This document shows, piece after piece, positions 45,546 through 56,682 of a stretch of DNA of 64,000 bases. The notes under the pieces were generated by a model that saw only the letters and a program-made list of their open reading frames with translations, was not told the DNA's origin and searched no databases. How positions within the stretch are numbered: position 1 is the stretch's first letter; every line of letters starts with the position of its first letter. A program made the translations under genes and the position numbers. The DNA comes from Deuterostichococcus epilithicus. Its lineage: Eukaryota; Chlorophyta; Trebouxiophyceae; Prasiolales; Stichococcaceae. The DNA is taken from positions 1,860,001 to 1,924,000 of the forward strand of contig JAVTLE010000007.1 of assembly GCA_033439295.1 (NCBI GenBank). The letters are read 5' to 3'.

Positions 45546-47735
45546 ATGCAGTTGGTTGCCTCGCCCGACGTGCGGCCGATGAACAGCGTGCGCATCGGTC
45601 GCAGGGTTCTCGGCGCACGACCTTCCAGCAGAGACAGCGTCCTGAGCCGCGCGGCGCTGGGAGACAATCCGCCACCACACGACGCATCGCAGCTGGTGCA
45701 GACCGCCAGCCGCAACCGGCAGACATCAGCGCAGGCGCTGTCGATCGGCTTGCACGAGCACCAACTTGTCGAAGCGTTACCGGCGGTCCCTAGCGCTGCC
45801 AGCGCCGCACTCGACAGCGGCAGCCCCTCCGACGCCAGATTTCTTCGTGGACTGACCTATGCAGCCAACGCGGGCGTGTTAGCGGCTGCATGCGTGGCTG
45901 CCGCCTCCGGCAGCGGTGCACTCGATGGCGCTGCGGCGATCCAGGCAGCCGGCGGCTCGCTCCACGACGCGTACCTTGCCCTCCTGTCGGGTCACCCGAT
46001 TGCTCTGAAGGTGAGGGGGTTTGCCGGCAGGCTTCTGTTCGCCAATCAACCCGTTCGCGAGCACCTGCTTCGCAACTCTCGGATCGTGCGGAGTCAGCCT
46101 TTCCCCAGCCCGTCGCTGCACGGCGAGGCACGGGGGTGCTGCACAGGTGGTACGTGTGGCACATGAAACACTTTGCGAGGCACTTGCAGCCGGTTGCAAC
46201 CGTTATGATCGCGAGCCGGCACCCTGCGTGGCCCGACGAGAGCCTCGCACCCGGGCCCTTTGCACTATGGGTACCTGTAGCACAAGCCCTAGCGGCTCTC
46301 TCGCTCATCAGTAACGCTGCTCAGTAGCATCAACGTTGAGATCAGCGCGGTGCCTGGCCCAAGTGGGTTTTATTCAACACCAAATGGCAGCTTGCGGCTT
46401 GCCGGACCCACATGGTTGTCATTGACCCAGCTGCGCTTCAAGGCGTGTCGTGTATTGATCAGTGGCTCGTCATCTCTACAGGCCGCCATATCCGGTGTCG
46501 TGTTTGGGCTCGGGGACGTCACAGCGCAGGCGTATGAGGGCCGCGGCGTCAGCCAGGTCGACTGGCTGCGTACGGCCCGCTCCAGCCTGGTGGGCCTCAT
46601 CGCAGGCCCGATCGGTCACGTCGTGTACAGCAGCGACGGCAGCCTGGTGGACATCACCATCGACCAGCTCCAGGCGAGCTCTTTGCACTGCATGAGGCGG
46701 CGCTCCCTTCCCACTGTCCCCCGACAGCGCAGGAGAGCGTAGCGCTTCAGCCTGGTTCCATTTCAGCAACGTTTGCACAGTTGAGACGCAAAGTGGCACG
46801 TGCTAACTCAGGTGACCGAATGTTTTCGCCATGGCAGGGCCTGGAGGACTGGCAGCGGCCGCTCGCTAAGATCGCGCTGGATCAGACAGCGTTTTCGCTC
46901 GCCTGGAACTCGCTATACTTCGGTTTGCTGGGCGCGATGCGGCTCGATTCCCCTGGCGCCATCGCCTCGGAGCTGTGGTCCTCAGGCTTCAGCCTCATGA
47001 AGGCCGGCTGGCGGCTTTGGCCGCTCGCGCACATCGTCACCTATGCCGCCGTGCCGCCCGAGCACAGGCACGTTGACTGCTGCTCCACTGCCCGCTTCAT
47101 TCCCTTCTCATCAGTCAAGACCTATGCCAGCATGCTTGCGCTAGTGGCTGTTGGCTGGCTGCGCAGGCCAGGGTAAGTTTGATGTCCTGCCATCCCACCT
47201 GGCGCATGCCTGGGGTCTCGCCACTGCTGGGGTCGCTGAGCTCGATGTCGTTTCGTACTGCAGGCTGCTGTTCGTGGACATGGTGGAGCTGGCCTGGATC
47301 AGCGTGCTGATGGTCTGGAGCCAGCAGACGGCAGCCAACGAGGCAGAGCCAGAGCGCGCCTTGGCGGCGGCGGCGGCGGCTGCGTCAATGGATGACGAGC
47401 TAGCAGCTCAGCCGCAGTTCGCAATGGAGCGGTCTGTGTCGCAGGAGATGCGCGTTCTACTGGTGCGCTTCTGAATCTTCATGCTGGCAGTCGCGCGATC
47501 GTTCACACATACCTTTAACAGGGCTGTCTGACGCCAAAGCGTGAGCGGTCCCTGGCTTTCCTTCGGACTTGGGTCAAGACAGCGAGCTCAGAGGTTGAGT
47601 CAGGGACGGGAATATTGACAGGGAATCTCTTGATCGCAGATGGACAGCATGGACGGCGATGCTGCTGAGCAGGATGTCACCGCTTGGCAGCCTGAGCAGT
47701 CTGCCGCAGAGTCCACGCCCGGGCAAGTCTCATGA
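45546..47735 (+). CDS. Mpv17/PMP22 family membrane protein
   Basis: Four-helix membrane protein of the Mpv17/PMP22 family, found in peroxisomes, mitochondria and plastids; channel-like roles are proposed. Exons 45546-46010, 46482-46673, 46838-47067, 47264-47462 and 47640-47735 sum to 1182 bases, 393 residues, all in frame. Start MQLVASPDVRPMNSVRIGRR looks like a transit peptide. Family blocks are AAISGVVFGLGDVTAQAYEG, ARSSLVGLIAGPIGHVVY, KIALDQTAFSLAWNSLYFGL, AGWRLWPLAHIVTYAAVPPE and HRLLFVDMVELAWISVLMVW. Introns 2 and 3 start with GC (CAG/GCGAGC and CAG/GCACGT). The C-terminal ~75 residues after the domain are acidic and low in complexity, unusual for the family. Confidence 0.9.
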
Positions 47736-48558
47736 GCCTTAGTGCCGCAGCGTGCGGCTGTGGGAAGGGAGGGCTTGGAAGTGGGTCAAGCAGGGTGGTG
47801 ACAAACATTCTTAGCGCGCGGTATTCGTGCGCCTGTGCCGAGGGGTGGGCAGCTTGTGAGCATGGTGGTGCGGGAAGCGCCAGGGCTGCTGCTGGGAGTG
47901 GGTGGGTTCGGGCGGGAAGGCATACTCGGCCTGCGCGGTGTTGTGTGCATTGGGCAAGCTTGTGTGGCGCCAGGAATGCTCCTTTCCGGGCCTTCTTGGT
48001 GCTTCGCCTTGCCCATATGTGCATCGTGTCCGCGGCCGCGCGGGAGGGTGCATATGAGTGAACAGTCCTTTTTTGGCTTTCTTGACGAAAGCTTCAGGTC
48101 CGTCTGACGTTTAAACTTGCTTTTGACAGCCCCGAAAATGCTTTTGTGTGAAATATGCTGTAAAGGCAAGGATCGGTTTCTCAACAATTCCACTCCAACA
48201 CAATATTTCCATGCAAAATGGCAGCACGCAAAGCAACTGGAGGATTTGCGAGCTTGCCCCTCATGATGTTTGACTTTACAGGCGGATGAAGTTCAACAGC
48301 AACCTTCCCTCAGGACAGACTCGGTACACTATAACTGAACACACACACTCTTCCCAACGAAAACTCAGCATCCACCCTCGCCAACAACATTCTCATCTTT
48401 GCTGCAAAGTGTACAGATGGTTTCTGCGGTTTGGCACAGCAGTTCTGCTTGCCCTGACAGCGTCTTATCAACCGCAGTGTGATGGCTTGCTGCAGTGGCC
48501 CAGCAGGCAGCCTTCCAGTTCCGCCGGCGGCGTACAGACACGCATCCGTGGGAGCCGC
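47736..48558. other. Intergenic, convergent 3' ends
   Basis: About 820 bases between the facing stops of the Mpv17-like gene and PDH E1 beta. A G-rich stretch (47760-47930) is followed by AT-rich sequence. The open frames on both strands (for example 47786-48193 -) have no family marks. I see no gene. Confidence 0.45.
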
Positions 48559-51500
48559 TTACGCCGCCACCGGGCTGCCGACCACGCGCTTGACAGCGGC
48601 GATGACCTGCACATGCAACAGCAGCCGTGTCAGACGAAAGCCTGGAATCCAGTTGCCTGTCGATTTTCCGGAAGCATAAACTGCATTGGGCAAGTGGCAC
48701 AGCCGCGTCGTTGTTATCCACGTGAGAAGCCTCCTGCAGTACGTCGGGTGTGGAGGAGGGGTTCCACCAGCTGGGACAACAACGAGGGAGCAAATGAATT
48801 CGCATTGGAACGATGTGGCGCACCTGCTCGGGCTGCACGATGGTGGCCGCCTCCAGCTCGTAGGCGTACGCTGTCGGCACATCCTGCGAGCTGAGCCGCA
48901 CCACCTGCGGCGACCCCCAAGCTTCCTCCGTGTCATGCCGAGGCAGTGCAGACGAATGTGAGAGAGCAGACAGGCGTGAGGGTGCATGGGGCGCCGCACC
49001 AGCCGCAGCCAACCACGCCGCACGCCGTGGTGCCAGGCAGCGGTCCAGTGAGAGACTTTCGAGTGTGATCCAACCACGTCGTTCGCTGTGTTCTGTCGGA
49101 CCTGCCGGCATCTGTTCCAGACGGCAATGTTCTCGCCTGATGGTCCAGGTCGTCGAAGCAGGACTCGTTGATGGTGGCGGACAGGGAGGCGCCGATGCCG
49201 CCAGTCTTCATGCACTCCTCCACGATGATGACGCGCTTGGTCTTCTTCACGCTGTTGGTGATAGCCTCCATGTCGAAGGGCTTCAGGCTGATCAGGTCAA
49301 TGACCTGCACGCGGCGGCGGGGGAGGAGCCGTCAACAGGCACCGTCGCTGGACTGTATGTATGCAGCCCTGACCTGGTGGGTGTAGCGATGGAGCACAGG
49401 GAGTGCAACTGCGACGCAAAGAGTGCAATGGCGATGGCTCGACCGGCCTCTACCACCGGAGGCAAGACGCAGCCGAGCGTCTACTGCTGGTCGCCCAGCG
49501 AAATTGCGCAGCCGCAGCTGATCCAGGCGTGCAGCAGGAAGGCCCCCGCAACGACAGGAGCACGGCCCGCTGCCGCAGTCCGGGCTCTGCAATCGGCGGC
49601 CAGCGCAGACCGGTCTGCTTCATGCAGCCGGGCGCAGGCGGCCCCAGCAGTGACACCAGACAGTCACCCCTGGACAGTCACCCCGGTGATGCCTGCCGGG
49701 AGCAGGCAGGCATCCCCGCCACATTGCCGCTGCCGGGGTGGGCCGCAAGAGAACAGCCCACCTCGGGGTCGTAGCCCTCCTTCTCCAGCTGGCCGACGGC
49801 CTGCATGACGACGTAGCGCATGCGGCTGTAGCACAGTATGGTGACGTCGCCGCCTGATCGGACCATCTCTGCCTTCTCCAGCGGCTGGTAGTACCCCTCC
49901 TTTGTCTCGCCTGCGCCACGGTCGAAGAGTCCAGGAGCCGTGGCCGGCAAACCGAATGGTTGTCATGCGGAATCCTTATACTTCAGGACTTCAACTGCCT
50001 GATGGACCCCTCTTTCGTCTGTCCGCAACACAGGGGCAAGCAATCGTAATAATGAGGGTCCCGCATGGCCTGAGGGTCGTGACAATTGCCAGATCCCCAG
50101 CCCTGTGGCGGCCGTAGGCCACCCTTCTGCAGGTGCAATGCGGCGCGCCATCTCGGAGCTGCTCGGCTGTAGACGAGAACGCAATGCCGGCAGCAGCGTG
50201 TGGGCTGTCCGCTCAGTGTGCGGCGCGCCGTGAGGTGATGTAGGACCGTGTCAGCCCGCGCCACGCCCTCACCTTTCACGTTGTACAGCAGCACGTGCTC
50301 GAAAAATATGATGGGGTTGTCCGACCGGATGGCCGACTTGAGCAGCGCCTTGGCATTGGCGGCTGTGGAGCAGGCCACCAGCTGCACGCCCGGGATGGAC
50401 TGGAAGTAGGACTCCAGCCGCTGGCTGTGCTCCGCGCCCAGCTGGCGGCCGACGCCGCCGGGGCCACGGATCACCATGGGCACCTGGCGCCCGCAGTTGT
50501 GTGTGCATGTCAGGGCTTGGGATTCAGATGCAGGAGGTTGGACCCCAGCTGCTTGCCGTGCTGCGCGCCTAGTTGCCGCCCCATGCCGCTGGGGTTGTGC
50601 ACCACCATGGGCGCCTGTTGCTGGCTGCAGCCGCGTCAGCTTGATTTTACAGCTCACGAGCCTAGCGAGTGGCATACACGATTGCGTTGAAGACTTGCAT
50701 ACGCAAGACAATTTGGCCTCGGCTGGCATCAGCTTGCCGGCCAGCACTGAGTCGCGGCAGGGGCGGCAGCCAATTTGCCGGGCTCTTGCAGTATGACTGC
50801 CGCTGGCTGAGCTGCGCAATCAAGCTGCAGCCAAAACGCCCAGGCAGTGCACAGCATCGGGCCGACAGCGTTCTGGCCTGTGCACCCTGGGCAAATGCAC
50901 AGGTGGTGCATCATCCCTCACGCTTGCCTGCCTTCCCATCGAGGTGTTCGTTTCCATTGGAATTGAAGGGCAAATTGAAGACTCGTTCAATTTTACGTGC
51001 ATCAACATTGGGATTGAAACATATTCCGTTGTTAAACGGGCAAAACTTTGATGCAGCCTTCCAGCATCCCACCTTATACTGGCCGCCGGAGGTGTAGTGC
51101 AGCATGCCGGCGTTGTTGGAGATCTGGTTGTACGCCAGCAGCAAGAAGCCCATGTTCATGCCCTCCACGATCGGCCGCAGCCCCGTCATCGCCGCGCCGA
51201 TGCCCATGCCCATGAAGCCATTCTCTGCACGACCGAAGGCTCAGTGCATCAGTGCGGGTTCTGATGCCGCATTGCTGCCGCAGGTTGCTGCAGGTGTGCT
51301 GGTCGTGGATGTGCAGGACGCACGAAGCTAGCGCACGACGAGAAATCAGTCGTGGAAACAGCCTCCACTATCACAAGTAGTGCACTCTCACCGCAGATGG
51401 GGGTGTCAAGCAGCCGCATCTCGCCATACTTTTTGTACAGGTCGTATGTGACCTTGTATGACCCGCCATAGTGGCCCACGTCCTCACCTGCGGTTTCAGA

Positions 51501-52112
51501 TGCCATCGGTGTCATTCAGCCTGCTTCACGTGTCCAGAATGCGTCTATGCGGCGTGTACGAGAGCCAGCGGTGCAGGTTCAGGGCAAATTGGCGCACCCA
51601 TGACGAGGACCGTCGGGTCGGCCTCCATCTCTTCATCCACCGCTTGTCTCAGAGATTCCCACATAGCCACCTCCTTTTTGGCAGCCGCAGAGGCAACTGC
51701 GAGCAGAGAATAATTTTGAGCCCTGCCGCAGCACAGAACAGAGCTAAGAGGCAGCGGTAAGATTTTGCACCCAGGGCGAGTGGCGCCGGCGGCCCTGCAA
51801 GCCCAATACAACCACAGCGACCTTGGAGCGTGAGCACCGACTCCTGACGTCTTGCTGACGAGAGACACTTGTGTAAGCGAGACTCAGTGAAGCAGTAAGG
51901 AATTGCCGGACTTGGGGTACAGGTCCGATCTGGGCAGCGATCTGTGTCAGTGACCCACCTGATCGGGCGCTGTGCGGCCTCTGGCTGGTCAGTAGACACG
52001 CTGCTGGGTGCCATGCCGCAGGTGCGGGGGCTGCTGGGCCAGCTGCTGGCCGGGAAGCGCGGGCAAGCGACGCATTTGCCAGGCACCGCGTATGGACTGC
52101 GCCAGCCATCAT
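48559..52112 (-). CDS. PDHB: Plastid pyruvate dehydrogenase E1 subunit beta
   Basis: Beta chain of the thiamine-dependent E1 that feeds acetyl-CoA to plastid fatty acid synthesis. The start [20 protein letters not shown] (52112) is a transit peptide. Then [20 protein letters not shown] (about 51608-51695), [20 protein letters not shown] and [11 protein letters not shown] (about 51395-51487), [20 protein letters not shown] with [19 protein letters not shown] (about 51085-51225), [20 protein letters not shown] (about 50276-50487), [20 protein letters not shown] (about 49765-49905), [20 protein letters not shown] with [19 protein letters not shown] (about 49140-49310), [20 protein letters not shown] (about 48830-48910) and [15 protein letters not shown]. 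The blocks match plastid, not mitochondrial, E1 beta. It is head to head with CMC2. The intron before the VPMVIRG exon holds a 78-base echo of it. Confidence 0.95.
49688..49714. repeat. Perfect 10-base stem hairpin in a PDH E1 beta intron
   Basis: Arms GATGCCTGCC and GGCAGGCATC are perfect complements with a 7-base loop. It lies in the intron next to the exon that ends at about 49765, a few bases after a short direct repeat of CAGTCACCCC. A splice-influencing hairpin is possible; chance is not excluded. Confidence 0.5.
50409..50617 (-). repeat. 78-base exon echo in a PDH E1 beta intron
   Basis: Exon bases 50409-50486 and intron bases 50540-50617 align over 78 positions without a gap, with 19 differences (about 76% identity by my count). 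On the gene strand the echo follows an AG acceptor and reads [20 protein letters not shown] then KQLGS, against [20 protein letters not shown] then QRLES in the exon. It stays open to a stop about 30 bases past the match. Keeping a frame with no indel is notable for an intron. Confidence 0.92.
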
Positions 52113-52398
52113 GACGCCCACTGCCCGCTGCCCCTGAGTTGGACGTTTATGTTGCGTCCAGTTACGGATCTGCTACGGCGCAATGGGCGACCACACACGT
52201 CGGACTGTGCGCATTCGTTGGTGCGTGGATGGCCGCTGTCGTGCCAGGATTCCCAAAGGCGACAACGATGGGAATCCCGATGATTCCGGAGTTTTCACCA
52301 AGCTTCACATGCAACAGGTGCAGTTTCTGACCAGACACTGCACAATATTGGCAGTAAATCCTACCAGCTTTCGTGCGGCACCCGCCCCAGCGTGGCTG
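52113..52398. promoter_or_regulatory. Divergent promoter region, PDH E1 beta / CMC2
   Basis: 286 bases between start codons, the tightest divergent pair in the window. One gene serves plastid acetyl-CoA supply, the other complex IV assembly. The + strand frame at 52139-52330 in this gap is most likely not translated. Confidence 0.55.
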
Positions 52399-52878
52399 AT
52401 GCACCCTCATTTGCACGTGGATCGACATCCGTTCTGCCGCGAGGTACGCCACAAGTTGCTCGAGTCAGAAACTGCAGGCTAAGGAAAGTACCTTGAGACA
52501 CCCAGACCATTGCTGCGTATCGTCGCCGCAGGAAATCCTTGCTCTGAAGAGCTGCCACGAGGAGCACCCTGTGGCAAAATTCTGGGGGGTCTGCAACGGC
52601 GCCAAGCTCGCCCTCGACGAGTGCTTTCGGGCCGAGAAAGTCGTCAAGCGGTGAGGCGTGTGCATGCATGCCTTGCGCATGTGTACAGCCCATTTTGTAC
52701 TATGAGGCGCCGCAGCTTGCATGCTTGGTCCGCCGCTGGGTCATGCGTGCTGGTGCTGCTATGCAGGGACTTGAACCGTGCCAAGGCACGGGCAGAGCAG
52801 CAGCGCCTGCGCAAGCGACTGGAGGAGAGGTCGCGCCTTGCCGAGGCTGGCAGCAATTCAGAGTGGCGCTCTGGTTGA
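52399..52878 (+). CDS. CMC2: COX assembly mitochondrial protein CMC2 (twin CX9C)
   Basis: Small intermembrane-space protein needed for complex IV biogenesis and folded by the Mia40 pathway. Exons 52399-52443, 52532-52650 and 52767-52878 sum to 276 bases, 91 residues, all in frame. The start MHPHLHVDRHPFCREE is the family signature (MHP.L......C). Both CX9C motifs are intact (CREEILALKSC and CNGAKLALDEC), separated by HEEHPVAKFWGV, and followed by FRAEKVVKR as in CMC2. The last exon adds a charged helix rich in Arg and Glu. Very confident. Confidence 0.95.
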
Positions 52879-53186
52879 TCAGAGCTCGCGCGAGCGGCAG
52901 CTCTGGCTAGGTTCTGGCGGAATAAAACCGACGTCATGCGCACGCCTTGCAGCGCGTCCGCGTCATGACCTCTGAGTGAGTGACCAAACGATCAGATAAG
53001 CAGTGTTGACATTTTTTTCATGTGTGGAGGTGGCTGCAATCTGACTGTGCTGCTCTTCGTCGGCCAATTCCGGGCTGGCGGCTGCTCCTGCTGCTGCGTT
53101 GTACTGTCGGCACAGTCGACATCAGTTTGCATGGGCTTTGTGGCATCGCGTCTCGCAGCGGCAACTTGAAGAATTCGCCGTGCGTC

Positions 53187-54234
53187 ATGTCGGGCTGTCT
53201 CTGCAGGGCAACCGCGGCTCAGCGGCCGCATGTGCTGCTGGGCGTGACCGGCAGCGTGGCTGCCATCAAGGTGCCGGAGCTTGTGGCGAAGCTGCTGAAG
53301 TTTGCAGACGTGCAGGTGGTCGCCACGCCCTCCGCGCAGCACTTCTTCTCCAAGCAGCAATTGCCGCCCGAGTGCCGGCAATTGGGTGGGCGCCTGCGCC
53401 GGACCCTGCTCCCACTTTCCAGCATGTGGCTTCAGCCTGTGCACGAGCAGTCCTGATTCGTGTGTTGTACAGTGATCATGCACACCCCTGCTTGACAAGC
53501 CGATTGAATGGTCCCGATCGACCACTCACACAGCTTTGCCAGCGTGTGGTGCAGCGCAATCGCCTGACGGCGCGTCGCCAGCATGAAGCATGTGGCAAGA
53601 ACATGGGTCAAGAGCCTGCCAAATGCACGTGGCACGCAGGCAACGAGGACGACTGGCGGCACTGGCGGCAAGTGGGCGATGAGGTGTTGCACATCGAGCT
53701 GCGGCGGTGGGCGGACGTTCTTGTCATTGCGCCGCTGTCCGCTAACAGCCTCGCCAAGCTGGCGGCCGGCCTGTGCGACAACCTGCTCACCTGCATCGTG
53801 CGTGCCTGGGACTTCCGCCGTCCGCTGCTGGTGCGCTGTTCTCCCATTTGCTGGGTCGGAGGGGCTCGCACATGGCAGGCTGTTCAGCCAGGGTAGTGGC
53901 GCACGCCGGTGCGCATGAACCTGCGCCAGCTGCATGTGACAGCACAGCACAGGTTCCATACAAACACTGCTCGACGTTCGCCATCTGTCACCCGTGCGTT
54001 CATTTCGCCGTGTAGGTGGCGCCGGCAATGAATACGTTAATGTGGGAGAGCCCGTTCACGGGGCAGCATCTGCAGACGCTGCAGTCGCTGGGCATCGTCA
54101 GCATCCCGCCAGTGGTCAAGCGGCTGGCATGCGGCGACGACGGCATGGGGGCGATGGCCAACGTTGAGCAAATTGCACAGGACGTTCGGACGTGTGTGGA
54201 GGGGTTTCAGGATCGACAGGTTGACTGGAGATAA
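53187..54234 (+). CDS. PPCDC: Phosphopantothenoylcysteine decarboxylase (PPCDC/HAL3)
   Basis: FMN enzyme of coenzyme A synthesis that turns 4'-phosphopantothenoylcysteine into 4'-phosphopantetheine. Exons 53187-53385, 53640-53830 and 54016-54234 sum to 609 bases, 202 residues, the normal size. The flavin fold starts HVLLGVTGSVAAIKVPELVA. The active-site His is in VLHIELRRWADVLVIAPLSA, followed by NSLAKLAAGLCDNLLTC. The PAMN substrate motif is in VAPAMNTLMWESP, and the conserved Cys of the flap is in LACGDDGMGAM. All catalytic marks are present. The start MSGCLCRATAAQRPH is the nearest ATG to the domain. Confidence 0.95.
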
Positions 54235-54552
54235 CCACTTGCAGCCATCTTTCAGATGGTTTCGCATCGCGCGGGGAACAAGGTTCTGCTTTCGGTATTC
54301 GAGCTGCCAAGATTCACGGGATGGAAGCAACATCAGGCTTGACAGCCGGCATTTGTTCAAATTCTGTACGCAAAGCGTCGCTCAGACACCCAGCCACACG
54401 CTGGGGCTGTAGGGGATACATGCGCAACACGGTTTACCGAGGACACATTTTGCGCCGCCCGATGTCGGTCTAGTAGGTACCTAATTCTGCCTGTGCTCTG
54501 CCCCGGTCCGCACTACTTTGATGTCACACGCCAAAAGTGCCACTCCTGTCCA
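54235..54552. other. Intergenic, convergent 3' ends
   Basis: About 320 bases between the facing stops of PPCDC and the Lys/Ala-rich gene. I see no exon. Confidence 0.45.
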
Positions 54553-56308
54553 TCAGACGGTGATGGCCGTTGCCTCCACTGCCACCTCTGGTGCGGCCGC
54601 CGGAGTGTCCTTCGCCGCTGGCGGCTTCTCTTCTGCTGCCTTCTTGTCGCCTTTGGCGACCTTGCCCTTCAGGGTGCTGACCAGCCCCTTCTTTGCCACT
54701 GGCGCCTTCTCCTGGCGACAGACAGGAGGCACATTTGTTATTGTTGGGCGTAGAGGGCCCGTTAGCGGGTTGTGCGCGCGCATAGATGAGATCACCCTGC
54801 CACGAACGGAACCTGGTCGAGCAAAGCGTGTACGAAGGTGGGGAGATCAGACTTGCTGCACAGCTGCACACACCGACCTTGGCAGCTGTCTTGACGGGCG
54901 CTGCCTTCTTCTCGACCGCCGCCACCGCCTCTCCCTTGGCCTTGGCCGGCTCCGCCTGTGTGCAACATCGTGTCAGTTCATCTGCGTGGCTCTTGTATCA
55001 TGCAGTGAACGTAAGGGTGTGCTGCCGCAGCCACGGCCAATGACTGTGCCTGGCCGTTCAAGGCACTGGAAGCGGTAGCTTCGTAGCAGTCCGATGATAT
55101 GGAATATTATTGCCAGGCTCATCAGTTTGGCAATAATCATCAAGCAAGGCGCCGACCTTCTTTTCGACGGCAGGCTTCTTCTCTGTCGCGGCCCTCTTCT
55201 CCGCCGCAGGGTTCTTCTCGACCGCCGGGTTCTTGGCAGGGGCCATCTTGCTCTTCAGGGCGGTCACCTTGCCCACCACAGCGTCCATGGACCGCCGCAT
55301 GACGCCCTTCTTGCCGGCGGCAGCTGCTGCGGGCTTGCCCTTTGCCGGAGCTGCCTTGCCATCCTGGTGTCAACACGCACGACGATGAATCATTGACCGA
55401 AAGACGGACCGATGCTGAAAGCGCATGCTGACGCCACAGCCTACAGGCCCACCACCAGATCGTTGCATGCCTGCCCTCAGTGCGCGCACACCATCTAATT
55501 TTTGAGCTTGTCTTCTGAGCAATCTTCAGCAAGACTGTTCACCATACTCTTGACGGCCGTCTTTTTCGATGGCACAGCTCCGGCAGCGAGTGCAGTCTCT
55601 GCTGGCGCCGCCGTCTCCGCCGCCGCCGCGAGTGTCGCCTCTGCTGCTGCCAGCTCCGATGTCACATCTGCCTGATCCAAGTGGAAGTTATTGCAGATTC
55701 AAACACGGGAGATCCACCTCAAACCTGAAGTCGAGATGGCATCAACAGCTGTGAACCGGGTGTTGCGGATGACTACAAGCAGCAAAGGTATGGCGATGGC
55801 AGGCAGGGAGCCATTGGCAGGTTGAAGCAGGCCAGTTTCAATGTGATTATGTTCGAACTATATTACTCTATATGGCTAACAGAGCCGTGCGAAGCCGTGA
55901 CGCCTCTTGTCATAGTCACCTGCTGTGCTGTGGTGGCTGCCGGTATGTCGGCTGGGGCGTCCATTGTCTCCGAGGCGCTGCGAGTTCATCAAACAGTGAA
56001 TTGTACCCAGCATAATTTACCCAATTCGCCCGCACGATGTACAGCGAAGACTAGTCGGACACGCAAGTTGGCCGCCTGCGCACGGTCGACCGAGACTTAC
56101 CCGGGTGCGGCGCCGGATAGATTCGGAGTGCTCTCCTCGGCGAAATCCTGGAGCACAGAATAACTGAATTCACTCTCGTGTTCTGAAGCGATGGCATGCC
56201 TGCTTCAGTGCAAGCTCGTTAGGTCTGCGTCAGAGGCGGTGTGTGATATATGACACGAACCTTGCGCTCGACCTCAGCCTCGGAAACAGGAGCCACGATC
56301 TCGGCCAT
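54553..56308 (-). CDS. Lys/Ala/Pro-rich protein of unknown function
   Basis: Not recognised. It starts at MAEIVAPVSEAEVERK (56293-56308 region). Short exons follow: DFAEESTPNLSGAAP (about 56100-56145), TMDAPADIPAATTAQ (about 55925-55975), ADVTSELAAAEATLAAAAET to KKTAVKSM (about 55545-55675), GKKGVMRRSMDAVVGKVTAL with KNPAVEKNPAAEKRAATEKK (about 55155-55365), AVAAVEKKAAPVKTAAK (about 54875-54955), and EKAPVAKKGLVSTLKGKVAK to VEATAITV (54553-54715). The N-terminal half is acidic and the C-terminal half basic. A motif K-K-x-x-V-x-x-(S/T) recurs once in each of three exons. Composition resembles histone H1 tails but no winged-helix globular domain is visible. It may bind nucleic acid or membranes through the basic segments; that is inference. 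Confidence 0.7.
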
Positions 56309-56682
56309 CGTGCGGTAAGGATGAGAAATAGCAACAGTTGATTAGCTGGTCGTATCTCGAAGTGCAAGTTTCGGCAAACGTTCGCCCGGACGAGGCGGCA
56401 ATCCGCGCTCGCTGAAGGGCGCTATTTTCGCGCACCCGCCCTGTATCGAAGGCTGACGGTAAGGAAGGCGAGCCATTGCAGCATACTGCAAGAGCTAAGC
56501 ACCAACGCTCATTTGCGACATCCCTGTCGGGTTCCCTGTCACACCTGGCCTATGCGCGAAGTTTGAGAATCACGCAAATCTGCATGTGCATTAAGCAGCA
56601 GCCGGAAGCAAGTTCTGGGAGGTCCCTGCGTCGTCAGCCCTTCCAGATGGCAGCAGTCTAAACCTGAATGCAGCTGTGAGCC
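56309..56682. promoter_or_regulatory. Divergent promoter region, Lys-rich gene / DIS3
   Basis: 374 bases between two start codons. No clear TATA box or dyad. The + frame at 56476-56661 in this gap has no family marks. Confidence 0.5.

Noticed and set aside
52139-52330. 63-codon + strand frame upstream of CMC2
   Set aside because: It sits in the short divergent promoter, has no conserved features, and the CMC2 start MHPHL at 52399 is exact for the family.
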